Of a stretch of 31,849 nt of DNA, positions 31,208-31,849 are shown piece by piece. Below the pieces are notes generated by a model. The model saw only the letters and a list, made by a program, of their open reading frames with translations. It was not told the DNA's origin and did not search any database. Origin of the DNA: JAVBQG01 sp031549185 (GTDB taxonomy: Bacteria; Synergistota; Synergistia; Synergistales; Synergistaceae); assembly GCA_031549185.1 (NCBI GenBank), contig JAVBQG010000040.1:1-31849 (forward strand), written 5' to 3'. How positions within the stretch are numbered: the stretch's first letter is position 1; each line of letters opens with the position of its first letter. The position numbers and the translations under genes were made by a program.

Positions 31208-31849
31208 ATGGCTAAAAAAATCAGTATAGAACCGGAAGGGCGATTGTTGAATTTATTGAGGACCCTTTTGGGACAAATTTTCAGCCTGTTTTCGAGAGAG
31301 GAGTCGAGCGAACTGGCGACGACGGAAGGGAATCCAAAGTCGCGGCGCGGTGCGGGGCTCTGGATCGTCTTCCCCCTCTTTCTGCTGCTCATGTGCGCGC
31401 TGAAATCGTTTTATACCGTTCCGCTCGGTTCTCAGGCACTGCTGTTCAACTTCGGACGTTACCTCGGCTCGACGGAGCCGGGGCTGCACTTCAAGGCTCC
31501 CTGGACGAAGGTGGTCAAGTTCGACGTGCAGGAGATCCGGCGGTTCGAATTCGGTGAAAAGACGGAGGTCACGGGCAGGCAGTATCGGGAAAACGTGGCC
31601 GAGCAGAAGATGGTCACCGCCGACAGCAAGATATTGCTCATCAGCTGGGTCGCGCAGTGGCGGATCTCCGACCCCTACCAGTATTTCGTGACCTGCAACA
31701 GCCACGCGGACAGCGATTTCAGGTTGTTGGCGGGCCTGGCGGAGGCCGATTTTCGCAAAGAAGTGGCGAACATGAAGTACGAAGACATTCTGACCACGGG
31801 CAAGGTAGCCCTGTCGACGAACGCGAACCGAAGGATCGCGGCTACGTAT
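31208..31849 (+). CDS. hflK: HflK, SPFH-domain modulator of FtsH protease (3' end outside window)
   Basis: The first 214 residues are present; the gene continues past the right edge. Seen are a cytoplasmic N-terminus with a charged segment (EESSELATTEGNPKSRRG), one membrane span (about 49-66), and the start of the SPFH/band-7 domain with YTVPLGSQALLFNFGRYLG (69-87) and PGLHFKAPW (91-99). The conserved VTADSKILLISWVAQWRI region follows. HflK with HflC forms a membrane-anchored complex around FtsH and limits its proteolysis; hflC is expected next, beyond the window. The ATG at 31208 has a strong AAGGAGG 10 bases upstream. It has its own promoter and is divergent from the PucR gene. Confidence 0.9.
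   Translation, partial: MAKKISIEPEGRLLNLLRTLLGQIFSLFSREESSELATTEGNPKSRRGAGLWIVFPLFLLLMCALKSFYTVPLGSQALLFNFGRYLGSTEPGLHFKAPWTKVVKFDVQEIRRFEFGEKTEVTGRQYRENVAEQKMVTADSKILLISWVAQWRISDPYQYFVTCNSHADSDFRLLAGLAEADFRKEVANMKYEDILTTGKVALSTNANRRIAATY

Overview
The window reads as an ordinary chromosomal stretch of a GC-rich, diderm, anaerobic bacterium that probably lives on amino acids and peptides. Evidence for anaerobiosis is a full-length single-chain pyruvate:ferredoxin oxidoreductase. Evidence for amino-acid metabolism is AzlC/AzlD, an OPT-family transporter and a sensor kinase whose extracellular domain carries an amino-acid-binding dCache signature. HflK and a Gfo/Idh enzyme of the type found in sugar-nucleotide pathways fit a Gram-negative envelope. 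Together these suggest Synergistota, which is an inference from gene content and not from a marker comparison. I see no phage genes, insertion sequences, CRISPR arrays or other mobile DNA.

Layout. At 1-5,712 everything is on the minus strand: a self-contained tRNA-Pro(CGG) unit (promoter, tRNA, terminator), a secreted protein of unknown function coupled to a UPF0182 membrane protein, and azlC-azlD. At 5,804-10,348 on the plus strand come a small unknown protein, a SixA-type histidine phosphatase, and PFOR. The PFOR leader contains a terminator-like hairpin and an 18-codon upstream ORF. At 10,425-13,511 on the minus strand are a hybrid sensor kinase and cheR. At 13,703-14,011 is an orphan 102-residue protein with its own promoter and a very strong terminator.

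From 14,200 to 25,398 runs a compact plus-strand housekeeping operon: tig-clpP-clpX-lon-engB-valS-folC-pgeF. Gaps range from overlaps to 16 bp, except for 85 bp between clpP and clpX that holds an inverted repeat. It joins nascent-chain folding, ATP-dependent proteolysis, ribosome assembly, Val-tRNA charging, folate synthesis and a YfiH-type enzyme.

A separately promoted Gfo/Idh/MocA oxidoreductase follows (25,511-26,482). Next is a two-gene unit of an M29/NicX-like metalloenzyme and an OPT transporter (26,778-29,488), which converges with only 3 bp of separation on a PucR-family regulator (minus strand). The regulator is divergent from hflK, which runs off the right edge.

Most interesting points: the residue-level amino-acid-sensor signature in the kinase, the NicX-like enzyme paired with a transporter and PucR regulator in an apparent anaerobe, the possible attenuator or leader peptide before PFOR, and the orphan 102-residue protein. 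Several start codons were moved from the longest possible frame to the one served by a Shine-Dalgarno (SD) sequence; the reasons are given entry by entry.
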